A DNA stretch of 45,088 nt from Acidimicrobiia bacterium. GTDB lineage: Bacteria; Actinomycetota; Acidimicrobiia; Acidimicrobiales; MedAcidi-G1. The stretch is taken from the NCBI GenBank assembly GCA_012961035.1, contig DUAC01000020.1, positions 1 to 45,088 on the forward strand, in the 5' to 3' direction. The position numbers and the translations under genes were made by a program. Positions 1 to 7,708 of this stretch are shown here, piece after piece (position 1 is the first letter of the stretch; every line of letters starts with the position of its first letter). The notes beneath the pieces are model-generated. The model did no database searches. It was not told the DNA's origin and saw only the letters and a program-made list of their open reading frames with translations.

Positions 1-393
1 TTCCTGTTCCAGGCCTGCCTACCCCACCTGCTGGTCTCCGACCACGCAGCGGTGGTCAACGTGATCTCGGCCGGAGCCTTCCTGAACACCCCCGGGACAT
101 CCATGTACGGGGCGGGCAAGGTCGCCCTGCTGCACTTCACCAGGTCGATGGCCGCCGAGTACGCCTCGCGTGGCATCCGTGTCAACGCCCTGGCTCCGGG
201 GCCGGTGGATACGACCATGGTCCGCAACACCGGGCCCGAACGCACCGCCAGCATGGCCCGGTCCAACTACATGAAGCGGCTGGGCGAGCCCGACGAGATG
301 GTCGGGGCGGTCCTGTACATGGCGTCGGACGCGGGTAGCTTCATGACCGGCCAGTGCCTCACCGTGGATGGCGGGATGGTGCCGGCGCGCTGA
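1..393 (+). CDS. SDR-family oxidoreductase, C-terminal part (cut by window edge)
   Basis: The reading frame is open at base 1, so only the last 130 residues are present. It shows the C-terminal half of a short-chain dehydrogenase/reductase: the YxxxK catalytic pair in MYGAGKVAL, the following RGIRVNALAPGPVDT strand-loop, and the family-typical ending GQCLTVDGGMVPAR. Such enzymes oxidise or reduce hydroxy/keto groups with NAD(P). The cofactor-binding N-terminus lies outside the window. It is followed by two more SDR genes in the same direction, one of them ipdF, so a role in steroid or related alicyclic catabolism is likely by context only. The substrate cannot be read from this fragment. Confidence 0.85.
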   Translation, partial: FLFQACLPHLLVSDHAAVVNVISAGAFLNTPGTSMYGAGKVALLHFTRSMAAEYASRGIRVNALAPGPVDTTMVRNTGPERTASMARSNYMKRLGEPDEMVGAVLYMASDAGSFMTGQCLTVDGGMVPAR

Positions 394-480
394 GGGCTGC
401 CGGCCGGACGGCTCCGGAGCCGTGACCACCGACCTGCTGGTTCCGCTTCTCCGACCGGGTTCGGGGATGGGGTCCGCCGC

Positions 481-512
481 TAGGGTTGCCACTTGATCTG
501 ACGGACCGTCAG
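481..512 (+). promoter_or_regulatory. Promoter -10 box and 15-bp palindromic operator before the left SDR genes
   Basis: A -10-like TAGGGT lies at 481-486. At 498-512 is CTGACGGACCGTCAG, a perfect inverted repeat of 7-bp arms around one base. A second overlapping repeat (ACGGACC, 4 nt, GGTCCGT, 501-518) extends it. If transcription starts near 493, the operator sits just downstream of +1, where a bound repressor would block the polymerase. Palindromes of this size are typical of TetR-family regulators, although no regulator gene is in the window. A near-identical palindrome lies at 9143-9157 before ipdA. Confidence 0.6.
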
Positions 513-555
513 GTCCGTTCACCACCCCTGATCGCACTACCACCGGGAGCAGACC

Positions 556-1482
556 ATGGCCGGCCATCTGGCAGGAAAGAACATCGCCGTCACCGGTGCC
601 GGGAACGGGATCGGCCGGGGCATCGCCCTGGCCTGCGCCGCCGAGGGCGCCAAGGTCGTCGTCGCGGACTACGGGGTGACCATGGACGGCAGCGATCCGT
701 CCAGCGAGGTCGCCGACGTCGTGGTGGACGAGATCCGGGCGGCGGGTGGCACGGCCATAGCGGTGGCCGGTGACGTGTCGGAGATGGCGGTCGGACAGCG
801 CATCGTCGACACGGCGGTCCAGAACTGGGGGACCATCGACGGCGTGGTCTGCGTCGCCGGCATCGTGCGGGAACGGATGCTGTTCAACATGAGCGAGGAG
901 GAATTCGACCACGTGGTCGGCGTCCACCTGAAGGGCCACTTCACGCTCTACCGGGCCGCCTCGGCGGTCATGCGAAAGCAGGAGACGGGCGGCAGCCTGG
1001 TCGGGTTCACCTCCGGCGCCTTCGTGGCCTCGACGGCCCAGGCCAACTATTCGGCGGCCAAGGGCGGGATCGTGTCGCTCACCCGCAGCGCCGCCTTCGC
1101 CCTGCGGCGCTACGGCATCAACGCCAATTGCATCGCCCCGGCTGCGATGACCCGCATGTCGGAGAACGTGCCGTTCGAGATCGAGGCCGGCGGACCCGAG
1201 GCGATCGCCCCCCTGGCCGTCTACCTGCTCTCGGACGCCGCCCGGGATACGACGGCCCAGATCTACACCTGTACCGGGAAGCGGATCGCCGTCTGGAACC
1301 AGCCGGAGGAACTGCGGCACATGTCGGCCGACGACGGCGAGATGTTCACGGTGGACGAGATCGCCGAGAGGCTCCCGACCGCCATCGGCGCCGAGGAGAT
1401 GCCGATGTTCGCCGACCTGGAACGGCGCATGAAGGAGATGGCCGAGAGGAAGGCCGCCTCCGAGGCCGGCACGGCGTCCTAG
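556..1482 (+). CDS. SDR-family dehydrogenase with C-terminal extension, steroid-locus type
   Basis: This 308-residue protein starts with the Rossmann signature TGAGNGIG (residues 13-20) and carries Y165 and K169 (YSAAK) as the catalytic pair. It is about 50 residues longer than a minimal SDR. The tail contains a VDEIAERLP segment and a Lys/Glu-rich end. This longer SDR type, with an acidic loop after the second beta strand (VVADYGVTMDGSDP), resembles Rv3548c of the mycobacterial KstR2 regulon as I remember it; that assignment is inference. The ATG at 556 has a GGGAG ribosome site 6 nt upstream. ipdF follows 31 bp downstream. The substrate is probably a CoA-thioester intermediate of steroid ring C/D breakdown, but the sequence alone does not prove it. 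Confidence 0.85.
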   Translation: MAGHLAGKNIAVTGAGNGIGRGIALACAAEGAKVVVADYGVTMDGSDPSSEVADVVVDEIRAAGGTAIAVAGDVSEMAVGQRIVDTAVQNWGTIDGVVCVAGIVRERMLFNMSEEEFDHVVGVHLKGHFTLYRAASAVMRKQETGGSLVGFTSGAFVASTAQANYSAAKGGIVSLTRSAAFALRRYGINANCIAPAAMTRMSENVPFEIEAGGPEAIAPLAVYLLSDAARDTTAQIYTCTGKRIAVWNQPEELRHMSADDGEMFTVDEIAERLPTAIGAEEMPMFADLERRMKEMAERKAASEAGTAS

Positions 1483-1513
1483 CCGTCGCCGCCGAAGCGC
1501 CTACCCTCCTGCC

Positions 1514-2290
1514 ATGACCGCTCCCCCCTATGTCGAGGGCCACAGCCTGCTGGACGGCCGGATCGTGGTCGTCACCGCTGCGGCCGGCGCCGGCATCGGC
1601 TTCGCCGTAGCCAGGCGGGCGGTCGAGGAGGGCGCCACGGTCGTCATCTCGGATGTCCACGAGCGACGACTGGCCGAGGCTGCCGACGCGCTCGAGGCCA
1701 TGGCCGGGTCGAGGCCCCTCGCCCTGATCTGCGACGTCCGCCACGAGGCTGACGTGCAGGGCCTCATGGATGCCGCTGTGGCCCAGCACGGTCGAATCGA
1801 CGTGCTGGTCAACAACGCAGGCCTGGGTGGTGACACCCTCCTCGTGGACATGCCCGACGAGGAGTGGGACCGGGTGCTGGACATCACCCTCACCGGCACC
1901 ATGCGCTGCACCCGGGCGGCCCTGCGGATCATGGAGGCCCAGGGCCACGGGGTGATCGTGAACAACGCCTCGGTGGTCGGATGGCGGGCCCAGACAGGCC
2001 AGACCCACTACGCGGCGGCCAAGGCGGGCGTGATGGCCCTCACGCGCTGTTCCGCCATGGAGGCGGCCGGGTCCGGGATCCGGATCAACTGCGTGTCGCC
2101 GAGCCTCGCCATGCACCCGTTCCTGGCCAGGACCAGCAGCGATGAGCTGCTGGAGTCCCTGGTGGGTGGCGAGGCATTCGGCCGGGCCGCCGAGCCGTGG
2201 GAGGTTGCCAACGTGATCGTGTTCCTGGCCAGCGACTACTCGTCGTACATGACCGGCGAGGTCGTCTCGGTCTCCAGCCAGCACCCGTAG
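1514..2290 (+). CDS. ipdF: IpdF-like SDR, steroid ring C/D degradation
   Basis: The 258-residue SDR closely matches Mycobacterium IpdF (Rv3559c) as I recall it. It shares the unusual cofactor loop VVVTAAAGAGIG instead of the usual TGxxxGIG, a DVHERR segment, VNNASVVGWRAQ, catalytic Y166 and K170 in HYAAAKAGVMALTRCSA, GEAFGRAAEPWEVA, and the C-terminal DYSSYMTGEVVSVSSQHP. In the known pathway IpdF acts on the 5-hydroxy/5-oxo group of the HIP/HIC-CoA intermediates left after steroid rings A and B are removed. A TACCCT box at 1502-1507 lies 6 nt before the ATG, and no Shine-Dalgarno is visible, so a leaderless transcript is possible. It is convergent with the minus-strand hydrolase gene, 19 bp away. 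Confidence 0.87.
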   Translation: MTAPPYVEGHSLLDGRIVVVTAAAGAGIGFAVARRAVEEGATVVISDVHERRLAEAADALEAMAGSRPLALICDVRHEADVQGLMDAAVAQHGRIDVLVNNAGLGGDTLLVDMPDEEWDRVLDITLTGTMRCTRAALRIMEAQGHGVIVNNASVVGWRAQTGQTHYAAAKAGVMALTRCSAMEAAGSGIRINCVSPSLAMHPFLARTSSDELLESLVGGEAFGRAAEPWEVANVIVFLASDYSSYMTGEVVSVSSQHP

Positions 2291-2309
2291 TCGGACCCGT
2301 CAGGGTTCC

Positions 2310-3272
2310 TCAGGCCAGGCGCCAGTCGGCCTTCCAGTCCGATTCATCGCCGTCGGCGAGGCTCTCCACCCGACCCGCCCGCGACAGGGCCAGCAGGTGT
2401 GCGTACACGGAGGCTCCGGCGGCCATGTGCAGCTTCGGGTCGATGTCGGCGTAGAGCTCCTCCACGATCGAGATGATGCCGCGTGGGCCGCCGGCCAGGG
2501 CGTCCACGATCTGACGCTCCCGCATCCTGCGATGTTCGATGAGCGCCGTCACGTAGGGGATGGGATCGGTGATGGCCGGCCCGTGCGTCGGCCGGTAGGT
2601 CGTCTCAGGGCGGTCCAGGAGGCGTTCCAGGTTCTCCAGGTAGTCGTTCAGGTCACCGTCGGGAGCCGGGACCACCGAGGTGGACCAGCCCATGACGTGG
2701 TCGCCTGTGAACAGCGTGGCCTCCTCCCGGAAGGCGAAGCAGAGGTGGTTGGAGATGTGGCCCGGCGTGTGGAGCGCCTCGAAGGTGAAGCCCGCACCGG
2801 TGATCACGTCACCATCGGTGGTCACCACGTCGGGGACGAAGTCCCGGTCGCCCGATCCCTCACCGTCCTCGGACTCCGGTTCCTCGCCTGCCTCGATGGC
2901 GCGACGGACCCGCTCGTCATGCGCCCGGATGGCCTCGGCGGGGTGCGGGCCGAATCCGTGGGTGACCGCTCCCGTGGCCGCCTTCACGGCGGCCGCAGCG
3001 GGGGAGTGGTCGGGGTGGGTGTGGGTGATCAGCAGGTGGGTGACGCTCTGGCCCTCCACGGCCCGCAGTAGGGCGGACACGTGGTCGTCGTCGGCAGGGC
3101 CCGGGTCGATGATGGCGACGTCACCGCCGGTGGCCGGGCCGACGATGAACGTGCCCGAACCGTGGTAGGTGAACCTGGACGGGTTGTTGGCCACCACCCG
3201 ACGCACGAGGGGCGACAGTTGTTCCACCTCGCCGTAGGGCGGGGTCTCTTCGGTGCGGAACTCAGGGGCCAT
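2310..3272 (-). CDS. MBL-fold metallo-hydrolase (LACTB2-like)
   Basis: The protein has about 320 residues from the ATG at 3272, which has AGGA 7 nt upstream. Longer starts would run back into the sulfite reductase gene. The zinc-binding signature THTHPDHS, a later GDHVMGW aspartate and a THGP histidine define the metallo-beta-lactamase fold. An acidic insertion (EEPESEDGEGSGD) and a C-terminal helical, winged-helix-like region (QIVDALAGGPRG... VYAHLLALSRAGRV) match the LACTB2/hydroxyacylglutathione-hydrolase-like branch, which includes hydrolases and nucleases. It is the last gene of the minus-strand sulfur block, 61 bp after sulfite reductase. A link to sulfur metabolism, for example a persulfide or thioester hydrolase, is only positional. 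Confidence 0.85.
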   Translation of the reverse strand: MAPEFRTEETPPYGEVEQLSPLVRRVVANNPSRFTYHGSGTFIVGPATGGDVAIIDPGPADDDHVSALLRAVEGQSVTHLLITHTHPDHSPAAAAVKAATGAVTHGFGPHPAEAIRAHDERVRRAIEAGEEPESEDGEGSGDRDFVPDVVTTDGDVITGAGFTFEALHTPGHISNHLCFAFREEATLFTGDHVMGWSTSVVPAPDGDLNDYLENLERLLDRPETTYRPTHGPAITDPIPYVTALIEHRRMRERQIVDALAGGPRGIISIVEELYADIDPKLHMAAGASVYAHLLALSRAGRVESLADGDESDWKADWRLA

Positions 3273-3333
3273 GATGGGATCCTGCCCCATGGGCGGAGCC
3301 ACCGTCGCTATGGGCGACACCGGTGGCTGCGGA

Positions 3334-5124
3334 TCAGGTGGCGCACTCCGACTCGCCGATCTCGGCAACGTATGGGCCGGTCTCGTCGTAGTCCACGTAG
3401 AACTCGGGCCCCTCGTCCGGTGTCGGGAACTCGTCCAGGTCCTTCAGGCCGGCGGCCACTCCGCTGGCACCGCCTGAGCGTTCCAGCCAGTCGATGAACC
3501 GCTCGCCCGCCGCCCGCTCCCCGGCGAACCTGCTGACCACCCGTACCGTGGCCTCGGCAGCGTTCTTGGCGGGCAGCCGCAGCGCCTTCTTCCCGAAGTG
3601 GATCCGTTCCTGACCCACGTAGCCACCCAGCAGCATCTGGTAGCCGGGAGCCGACTGGCCATGCGCTCGACGTTCGGCACCGAAGAAGCCGATGTCGGAC
3701 GTGTGGTGCTGGCCGCAGCTGTTGGTGCAACCCGAGATGTTCACCCTCAGGCCACCCACCTCGGCCAGGCCGGCCTCGTCCAGGGCGGCTCCGATGGCGC
3801 TGGCCAGGCCACGGCTCTGGGTCACGGCGAGGTTGCAGGTGTCGGCACCGGGGCAGGCCACGACGTCGCGTGACAACTCGGCGCCCGGGCGGGCCATGTC
3901 GGCTGCCACGAGCCGCTCGTAGAGGGCCGGCAACTGCTCCTCGCTGAGGTCCCGTAGGACCAGGTTCTGCCGGTTGGTGACCCTCACGTCCACGTCGAAC
4001 CCACGGATGATGGATGCGACGGCCCGGAACTGGCTGGACGTGACGTCGCCCAGCTCGCACCAGGCGTACGCCGAGACGGTGCCGTTGGCGGCGCCCCGGA
4101 CCACGTTGGCCTCCACCCACCGGTCGTAGTCGCTCAGGGCGCCGAGGGTCACGGGGGTTCCCTGGCCCATGGCGGTGGGGGTCACGCCGTCGGCCACACC
4201 GGCCGGCTCGTCGCCCCATTCGGTGACCACCGTGGGGATGCCCCCGGGCCAGGTGGCCGAGGCGGGCAGCAGCTTGCGGATGGCCAGCACCCGGCGTCGG
4301 ACCTCGTCGATGCCCAGCTGGTCCACCACCCACTTGAGGCGTGCCCTCAGCTTGTTGTCCCGGTTGCCGGTCTGCTCGAAGACCCGCAGGACCGCTTCGA
4401 TGGTGGCCAGGAGGTCCTCCTTCGGGGTGAAGTCCTCCAGGGCCAGCGCCGGGAACGGTGTGGTGCCGAGGCCGCCCGCTATGTAGACCCGGAATCCCCG
4501 TTCCACGCTGCCGTCCTCGAAGGTGCGGGTGGCTCCGATCACGCCGACGTCGTTGAACATGGCCTGGCCGCAGTCGGTGTCGCAGCCGGAGAAGTTGATC
4601 TTGAACTTCCGCGGTAGGCGCTGGGCCAGCGGGTTGCGGACGAAGTGCCGGTAGGCGGCCTCGGCCCACGGGGTGATGTCCAGGACCTCCAGCGGGCAGG
4701 CGCCGGCCAGGTGGCAGCCCTGCACGTTTCGCACCGTGTCACCGCAGGCTTCACGGGTGGTCAGACCCACCTCGGCCATCCTGCGCATGACCGTGGGGAT
4801 CTCGGCCAGCTCCACGAAGTGGAACTGGATGTTCTGGCGGGTGGTGATGTGGCCCCATCCCCGGCTGTGGTCGTCGACCACGTCGGCCAGGAGGTCCAGC
4901 TGGTCTGCGGTCATGGCGCCGTACGGAACCTTCACCCGCACCATCTGGCTGGTGCCGCCCTGGCGTTGGCCGTAGATGCCGTTGTTCAGCCGGAACACCC
5001 GGAACACGTCCTCCGGGATGCGGCCGGCCTGGTAGTCGGCCAACATCTCCTCGAACTTGGTGATGTCGGCTTCCATCTCGGGATGGATCGGCGACACGTC
5101 GGTCGGGTCGGTGAGCTGTGTCAT
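3334..5124 (-). CDS. sir: Assimilatory sulfite (nitrite/sulfite) reductase, ferredoxin type
   Basis: This 596-residue siroheme/[4Fe-4S] reductase has the two diagnostic cysteine pairs: CPGADTC (C424, C430) and CTNSC (C466, C470). The two-fold repeated ferredoxin-like half domains are recognisable from RVKVPYGAMTADQLDLLA, HITTRQNIQFHF and RVTNRQNLVLRDL. The family reduces sulfite to sulfide or nitrite to ammonia with six electrons. The operon (APS reductase and siroheme synthesis) argues for sulfite. No flavoprotein partner is encoded nearby, which fits a ferredoxin-dependent enzyme like mycobacterial SirA. The ATG at 5124 begins 38 nt after the stop of the uroporphyrinogen methyltransferase gene. 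Confidence 0.93.
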   Translation of the reverse strand: MTQLTDPTDVSPIHPEMEADITKFEEMLADYQAGRIPEDVFRVFRLNNGIYGQRQGGTSQMVRVKVPYGAMTADQLDLLADVVDDHSRGWGHITTRQNIQFHFVELAEIPTVMRRMAEVGLTTREACGDTVRNVQGCHLAGACPLEVLDITPWAEAAYRHFVRNPLAQRLPRKFKINFSGCDTDCGQAMFNDVGVIGATRTFEDGSVERGFRVYIAGGLGTTPFPALALEDFTPKEDLLATIEAVLRVFEQTGNRDNKLRARLKWVVDQLGIDEVRRRVLAIRKLLPASATWPGGIPTVVTEWGDEPAGVADGVTPTAMGQGTPVTLGALSDYDRWVEANVVRGAANGTVSAYAWCELGDVTSSQFRAVASIIRGFDVDVRVTNRQNLVLRDLSEEQLPALYERLVAADMARPGAELSRDVVACPGADTCNLAVTQSRGLASAIGAALDEAGLAEVGGLRVNISGCTNSCGQHHTSDIGFFGAERRAHGQSAPGYQMLLGGYVGQERIHFGKKALRLPAKNAAEATVRVVSRFAGERAAGERFIDWLERSGGASGVAAGLKDLDEFPTPDEGPEFYVDYDETGPYVAEIGESECAT

Positions 5125-5162
5125 TGTCGGCTCTCCTCTGGCGGGTGGTTGGTCGGGGTGGG

Positions 5163-5930
5163 TCAGTGGGGTGAGGGTTCGGTCAGGGCGGCATCGGCGG
5201 CGAGTCGTTCCAGCCCGGCCTCGTCCGTCACGTCGAGGCCGGCGACGGTACCGATCACCAGGACGGCCGGTGCGTTGACGACCTGGCCGTCAAGTTCGGC
5301 GAGGGTGGTCCGCAGCGTCCGCTGGGCGGCGGTCGTGGCCGATTCGATTGCGGCCACGGGGGTGTCGGGAGCCATCCCGCCTGCGAGCAGGCGTTCGGCG
5401 ATGGCAGCGGTGCGCGATGCGCCCATCAGCACGATCAGGGTGGTTCCCAGGCGCGCCAGGGCGTCCCAGTCCAGGTGGCGTCCTGCGATCGGGTCCTCGT
5501 GGCCTGTCACCACCGTGAAGCCGCTGGCGTGGCCACGCATCGTGACCGGGATGCCTGCGGCGGCGGGCCCGGCCACCGCCGAGCTGATTCCGGGGACGAC
5601 GGTCACCTGGACACCGGCCCGGCGGAGTGCCTCGGCCTCCTCGCCGCCGCGTCCGAAGACGAACGGGTCGCCGCCCTTCAGGCGTACGACGGTGTCAGCC
5701 CGCCTCGAGGCGTCCACGAGCACGTCGTGGATCCGGTCCTGTGCGTCGGCCGGTCCGCCGGGGCGCTTGCCGACGTCGATCACTTCTGCCCAGGGGGCGA
5801 TCAGGTCAAGGATCCGTGGGTCCACCAGCCGGTCGTGGATAACCACGTCGGCGGCCTCCAGCAGCTTCAGTGCCCGCACGGTGAGCAGGTCGGGATCGCC
5901 GGGTCCGGCTCCCACGAGGTGGACGGTCAC
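5163..5930 (-). CDS. cobA: Uroporphyrinogen-III C-methyltransferase
   Basis: The protein has 255 residues with all family hallmarks: the N-terminal VHLVGAGPGDPDLLTVRAL loop, VIHDRLV, the VRLKGGDPFVFGRGGEEAEAL SAM-binding segment (spanning roughly residues 82-102) and VVPGISSAVAGPAAAGIPVTMRG. It adds two SAM-derived methyl groups to uroporphyrinogen III to give precorrin-2, the first committed step to siroheme and cobalamin. The GTG start at 5930 overlaps the stop of the upstream dehydrogenase gene (GTGA). In many bacteria the two activities are fused as CysG; here they are separate but translationally coupled. The siroheme made here is the prosthetic group of the sulfite reductase encoded next. 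Confidence 0.95.
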   Translation of the reverse strand: MTVHLVGAGPGDPDLLTVRALKLLEAADVVIHDRLVDPRILDLIAPWAEVIDVGKRPGGPADAQDRIHDVLVDASRRADTVVRLKGGDPFVFGRGGEEAEALRRAGVQVTVVPGISSAVAGPAAAGIPVTMRGHASGFTVVTGHEDPIAGRHLDWDALARLGTTLIVLMGASRTAAIAERLLAGGMAPDTPVAAIESATTAAQRTLRTTLAELDGQVVNAPAVLVIGTVAGLDVTDEAGLERLAADAALTEPSPH

Positions 5931-6589
5931 AGCACGGCCTCGTCCACGAGGGGGTCCTCGAGGCCGACTGCGGTCCGGATGCGGTGGCGGGCGGCGTCCA
6001 GGTCGCCAGACCGGACGAGGTCCAGGAGGTTGTCGTCCAGCGCCGCTTCCCAGCCGGCTGACTCGCTGGTGCCTGCGGTTGCCCGGAGCTCGGTGCGTAC
6101 CTCGGAGGCCAGCGTCAGGACGGTTGCGTGCTCGGGGCCGATGGCTCCGTCGATGGTGCGGCGCAGCCAGGCTGCGACGGCGGGGCTGCGACCGTTGGTG
6201 GACACGGCTACCTGGAGGTCGTTGTGGGTGGTGACCGCCGGGAGGGTGAAGGAGCAGTGCTCGGGGTCGTCCGCGCTGTTCAGCCAGACGTCCGCTGCCT
6301 CGGCGTCCCAGTAGACCTGTCCGTCGACCGTGGGGTCGCCGGTGGCGGTGATGGCCAGCCTGTATGAGGCCACCTCACCGCGTCGGTAGGGGCGCTGGTG
6401 CCAGCGGACCCTGTGCTCCTCGCTGATCTCGACGACGGCAACAGGTGCCACCACGGTGACCTGTGCTCCGGCGGCCAGCAGTCCGCGGACCTTTCGGGCG
6501 GCGACGTTGCCGCCGCCCACTACGAGGGCACGGCGACCGTTCAGGTCCAGGTTCACGGCATATGGCGATGTGGTGGGGGAGACGGTCAC
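5927..6589 (-). CDS. Precorrin-2 dehydrogenase / sirohydrochlorin ferrochelatase
   Basis: The protein has 220 residues from a GTG at 6589 that overlaps the cysH stop as GTGA. An upstream ATG at 6604 is possible but lies inside cysH. The N-terminal NAD-binding motif LVVGGGNVAARK and the downstream TLPAVTTHNDLQVAVSTNGRSPAVAAWLRR match CysG N-terminal, Met8p and SirC proteins. The enzyme oxidises precorrin-2 to sirohydrochlorin with NAD and may insert iron to make siroheme. The C-terminal helical part is complete, so this is a stand-alone enzyme and not a broken CysG. Whether it also has chelatase activity cannot be told from sequence. Confidence 0.9.
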   Translation of the reverse strand: MTVSPTTSPYAVNLDLNGRRALVVGGGNVAARKVRGLLAAGAQVTVVAPVAVVEISEEHRVRWHQRPYRRGEVASYRLAITATGDPTVDGQVYWDAEAADVWLNSADDPEHCSFTLPAVTTHNDLQVAVSTNGRSPAVAAWLRRTIDGAIGPEHATVLTLASEVRTELRATAGTSESAGWEAALDDNLLDLVRSGDLDAARHRIRTAVGLEDPLVDEAVL

Positions 6590-7290
6590 AGGTGGAGTCC
6601 GCATTCGGTCTTGGCCGATCCGGCCCAGCGGCCGCTCCGGGGGTCCGCTCCGGCGGAGGGTCGCTCGGTGCACGGCCAGCAGCCTACGGAGGTGTAGCCG
6701 TCGGCGAAGAGGGGGTTGCGGATCACGTCATGGCTCTGGACGTAGGCGTCGGCGTCGTCGGCCGACCAGGCGGCCATCGGGTTCACCTTGACGAGGCCAC
6801 GGCGGTCCACCTCGAGGATCCGTGACGAGGCGCGGTCCCCACCGTCATCGCGTCGCAGTCCCGAGAGCCAGGCCACCTTCCCTGCCAACGCACGGTCCAG
6901 GGGGTCCACCTTGCGTGCGGCGCAGCAGGCTTCCTGGCCGTTGGCCCAGACGTCGGCGGCATCCGGTTCGGGCCGTTCCACCCGCAGGTGCAGCGAGTAG
7001 CGGGACTGGGCCCGTCGCAGCACGTCCAGTGTCTCGGCGAAGTGGAACCCGGTGTCGAGGAACACGACCTCGATCTCCGGGTCGACCGATACGGCGAGGT
7101 CCACGAGCAGGGTGTCCTGGAAGGAGGTGGTGAGGCAGAGGGAGTCGCCGAACATGGCGACCGCCCAGCGGATCACCTCGACCGGGTGCGCCGATTCGAA
7201 GCGGGCGTTGAGGCGATCCAGGTCCGGGATCGCCGGATGTACGGGCGTGTTCCGGCGGGAGAGGAGTACGGGGGTGGTGGTCATCGTCAC
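6586..7290 (-). CDS. cysH: Adenylyl-sulfate (APS) reductase, thioredoxin-dependent
   Basis: This 234-residue PAPS/APS reductase carries both iron-sulfur cysteine pairs, CC at 122-123 and CWPC at 204-207. These mark the [4Fe-4S] APS-reducing type rather than the cluster-free PAPS enzyme. The C-terminal KTECGLHL contains C230, the active-site cysteine that forms the S-sulfo intermediate. SLCLTTSFQDT (residues 50-60) takes the place of the nucleotide loop and VFLDTGFHFAETL is typical. The product, sulfite, feeds the sulfite reductase of the same operon. Start: a GTG at 7290 with AGGA 7 nt upstream is preferred over the ATG at 7284. No sulfate adenylyltransferase genes are in the window. Confidence 0.94.
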   Translation of the reverse strand: MTMTTTPVLLSRRNTPVHPAIPDLDRLNARFESAHPVEVIRWAVAMFGDSLCLTTSFQDTLLVDLAVSVDPEIEVVFLDTGFHFAETLDVLRRAQSRYSLHLRVERPEPDAADVWANGQEACCAARKVDPLDRALAGKVAWLSGLRRDDGGDRASSRILEVDRRGLVKVNPMAAWSADDADAYVQSHDVIRNPLFADGYTSVGCWPCTERPSAGADPRSGRWAGSAKTECGLHL

Positions 7291-7305
7291 GGGTGAATCC
7301 TGATA

Positions 7306-7390
7306 AATCCGATAGGTATGGTCGGGATTAGGATCAACATACAGAGGTCCATCCGTGAATCAACATTATTCCGATCGGATTAGTCGGGAT
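7306..7390 (-). promoter_or_regulatory. Twin 23-nt imperfect palindromes (candidate sulfur operator) before cysH
   Basis: Two 23-nt sites, 7306-7328 and 7368-7390, lie 62 bp apart, about six helical turns. Read on the minus strand both begin ATCCCGAC and end ATCGGATT or ATCGGAAT, giving an AT-n-CCGA...TCGG-n-AT palindrome that resembles Rrf2/IscR-type operators. On the plus strand 19 of 23 bases agree in the slightly shifted frame 7308-7330 versus 7370-7392. Possible minus-strand promoter elements TTGATT, 16 nt, TATGTT lie between them. A third copy lies on the promoter of the rhodanese-ThiF gene (41618-41640). The regulator itself is not in the window. Confidence 0.6.
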
Positions 7391-7434
7391 TACGGGACCC
7401 GGCCCGGACGGAGCGGGTGGGCCAGACTCGCCGG

Positions 7435-7698
7435 ATGCGACGCTCCATCGACGATTACCCGTTCCAGGCCTCCGACTATCCACCCGACTATGAGGAGGAC
7501 GAGCTCACCCCCATCTCGTGGGCCGTCGGCATCTGTGACGACTACGCGGACGCTGAGCCGCGCGTGATGCTCACCTTCGAGGAGGTGGGTCGAGCCGGCC
7601 AGGGCCTTGTCGGGCACCTCTCACCCGAGATCGCCAGACGGCTGCGGGTCGCCATCCGCGACGCCCTTGCAGAGATCGGCCAGGACGTGGGCGCCTGA
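7435..7698 (+). CDS. Small acidic protein of unknown function
   Basis: The predicted protein has 87 residues from the ATG at 7435. A CAGACT box at 7423-7428 lies 6 nt upstream, as in several leaderless starts in this window. A GTG at 7417 would add six residues. I do not recognise it. The N-terminal third is acidic and aromatic (DDYPFQASDYPPDYEEDEL). The C-terminal third is a likely amphipathic helix (LSPEIARRLRVAIRDALAEIG). No cysteine motif, signal peptide or membrane segment is visible. It is divergent from cysH and convergent with the SET-domain gene, with a 10-bp gap. Codon pattern is the same as its neighbours, so it is likely a real gene. Confidence 0.6.
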   Translation: MRRSIDDYPFQASDYPPDYEEDELTPISWAVGICDDYADAEPRVMLTFEEVGRAGQGLVGHLSPEIARRLRVAIRDALAEIGQDVGA

Positions 7699-7708
7699 TC
7701 GGTTCCGG

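Noticed and set aside
2310-7290. Sulfur block as a recently transferred island inside the steroid locus
   Set aside because: Base composition and codon use look the same as the flanks and no integrase, repeat or tRNA border is visible, so insertion by transfer cannot be claimed.
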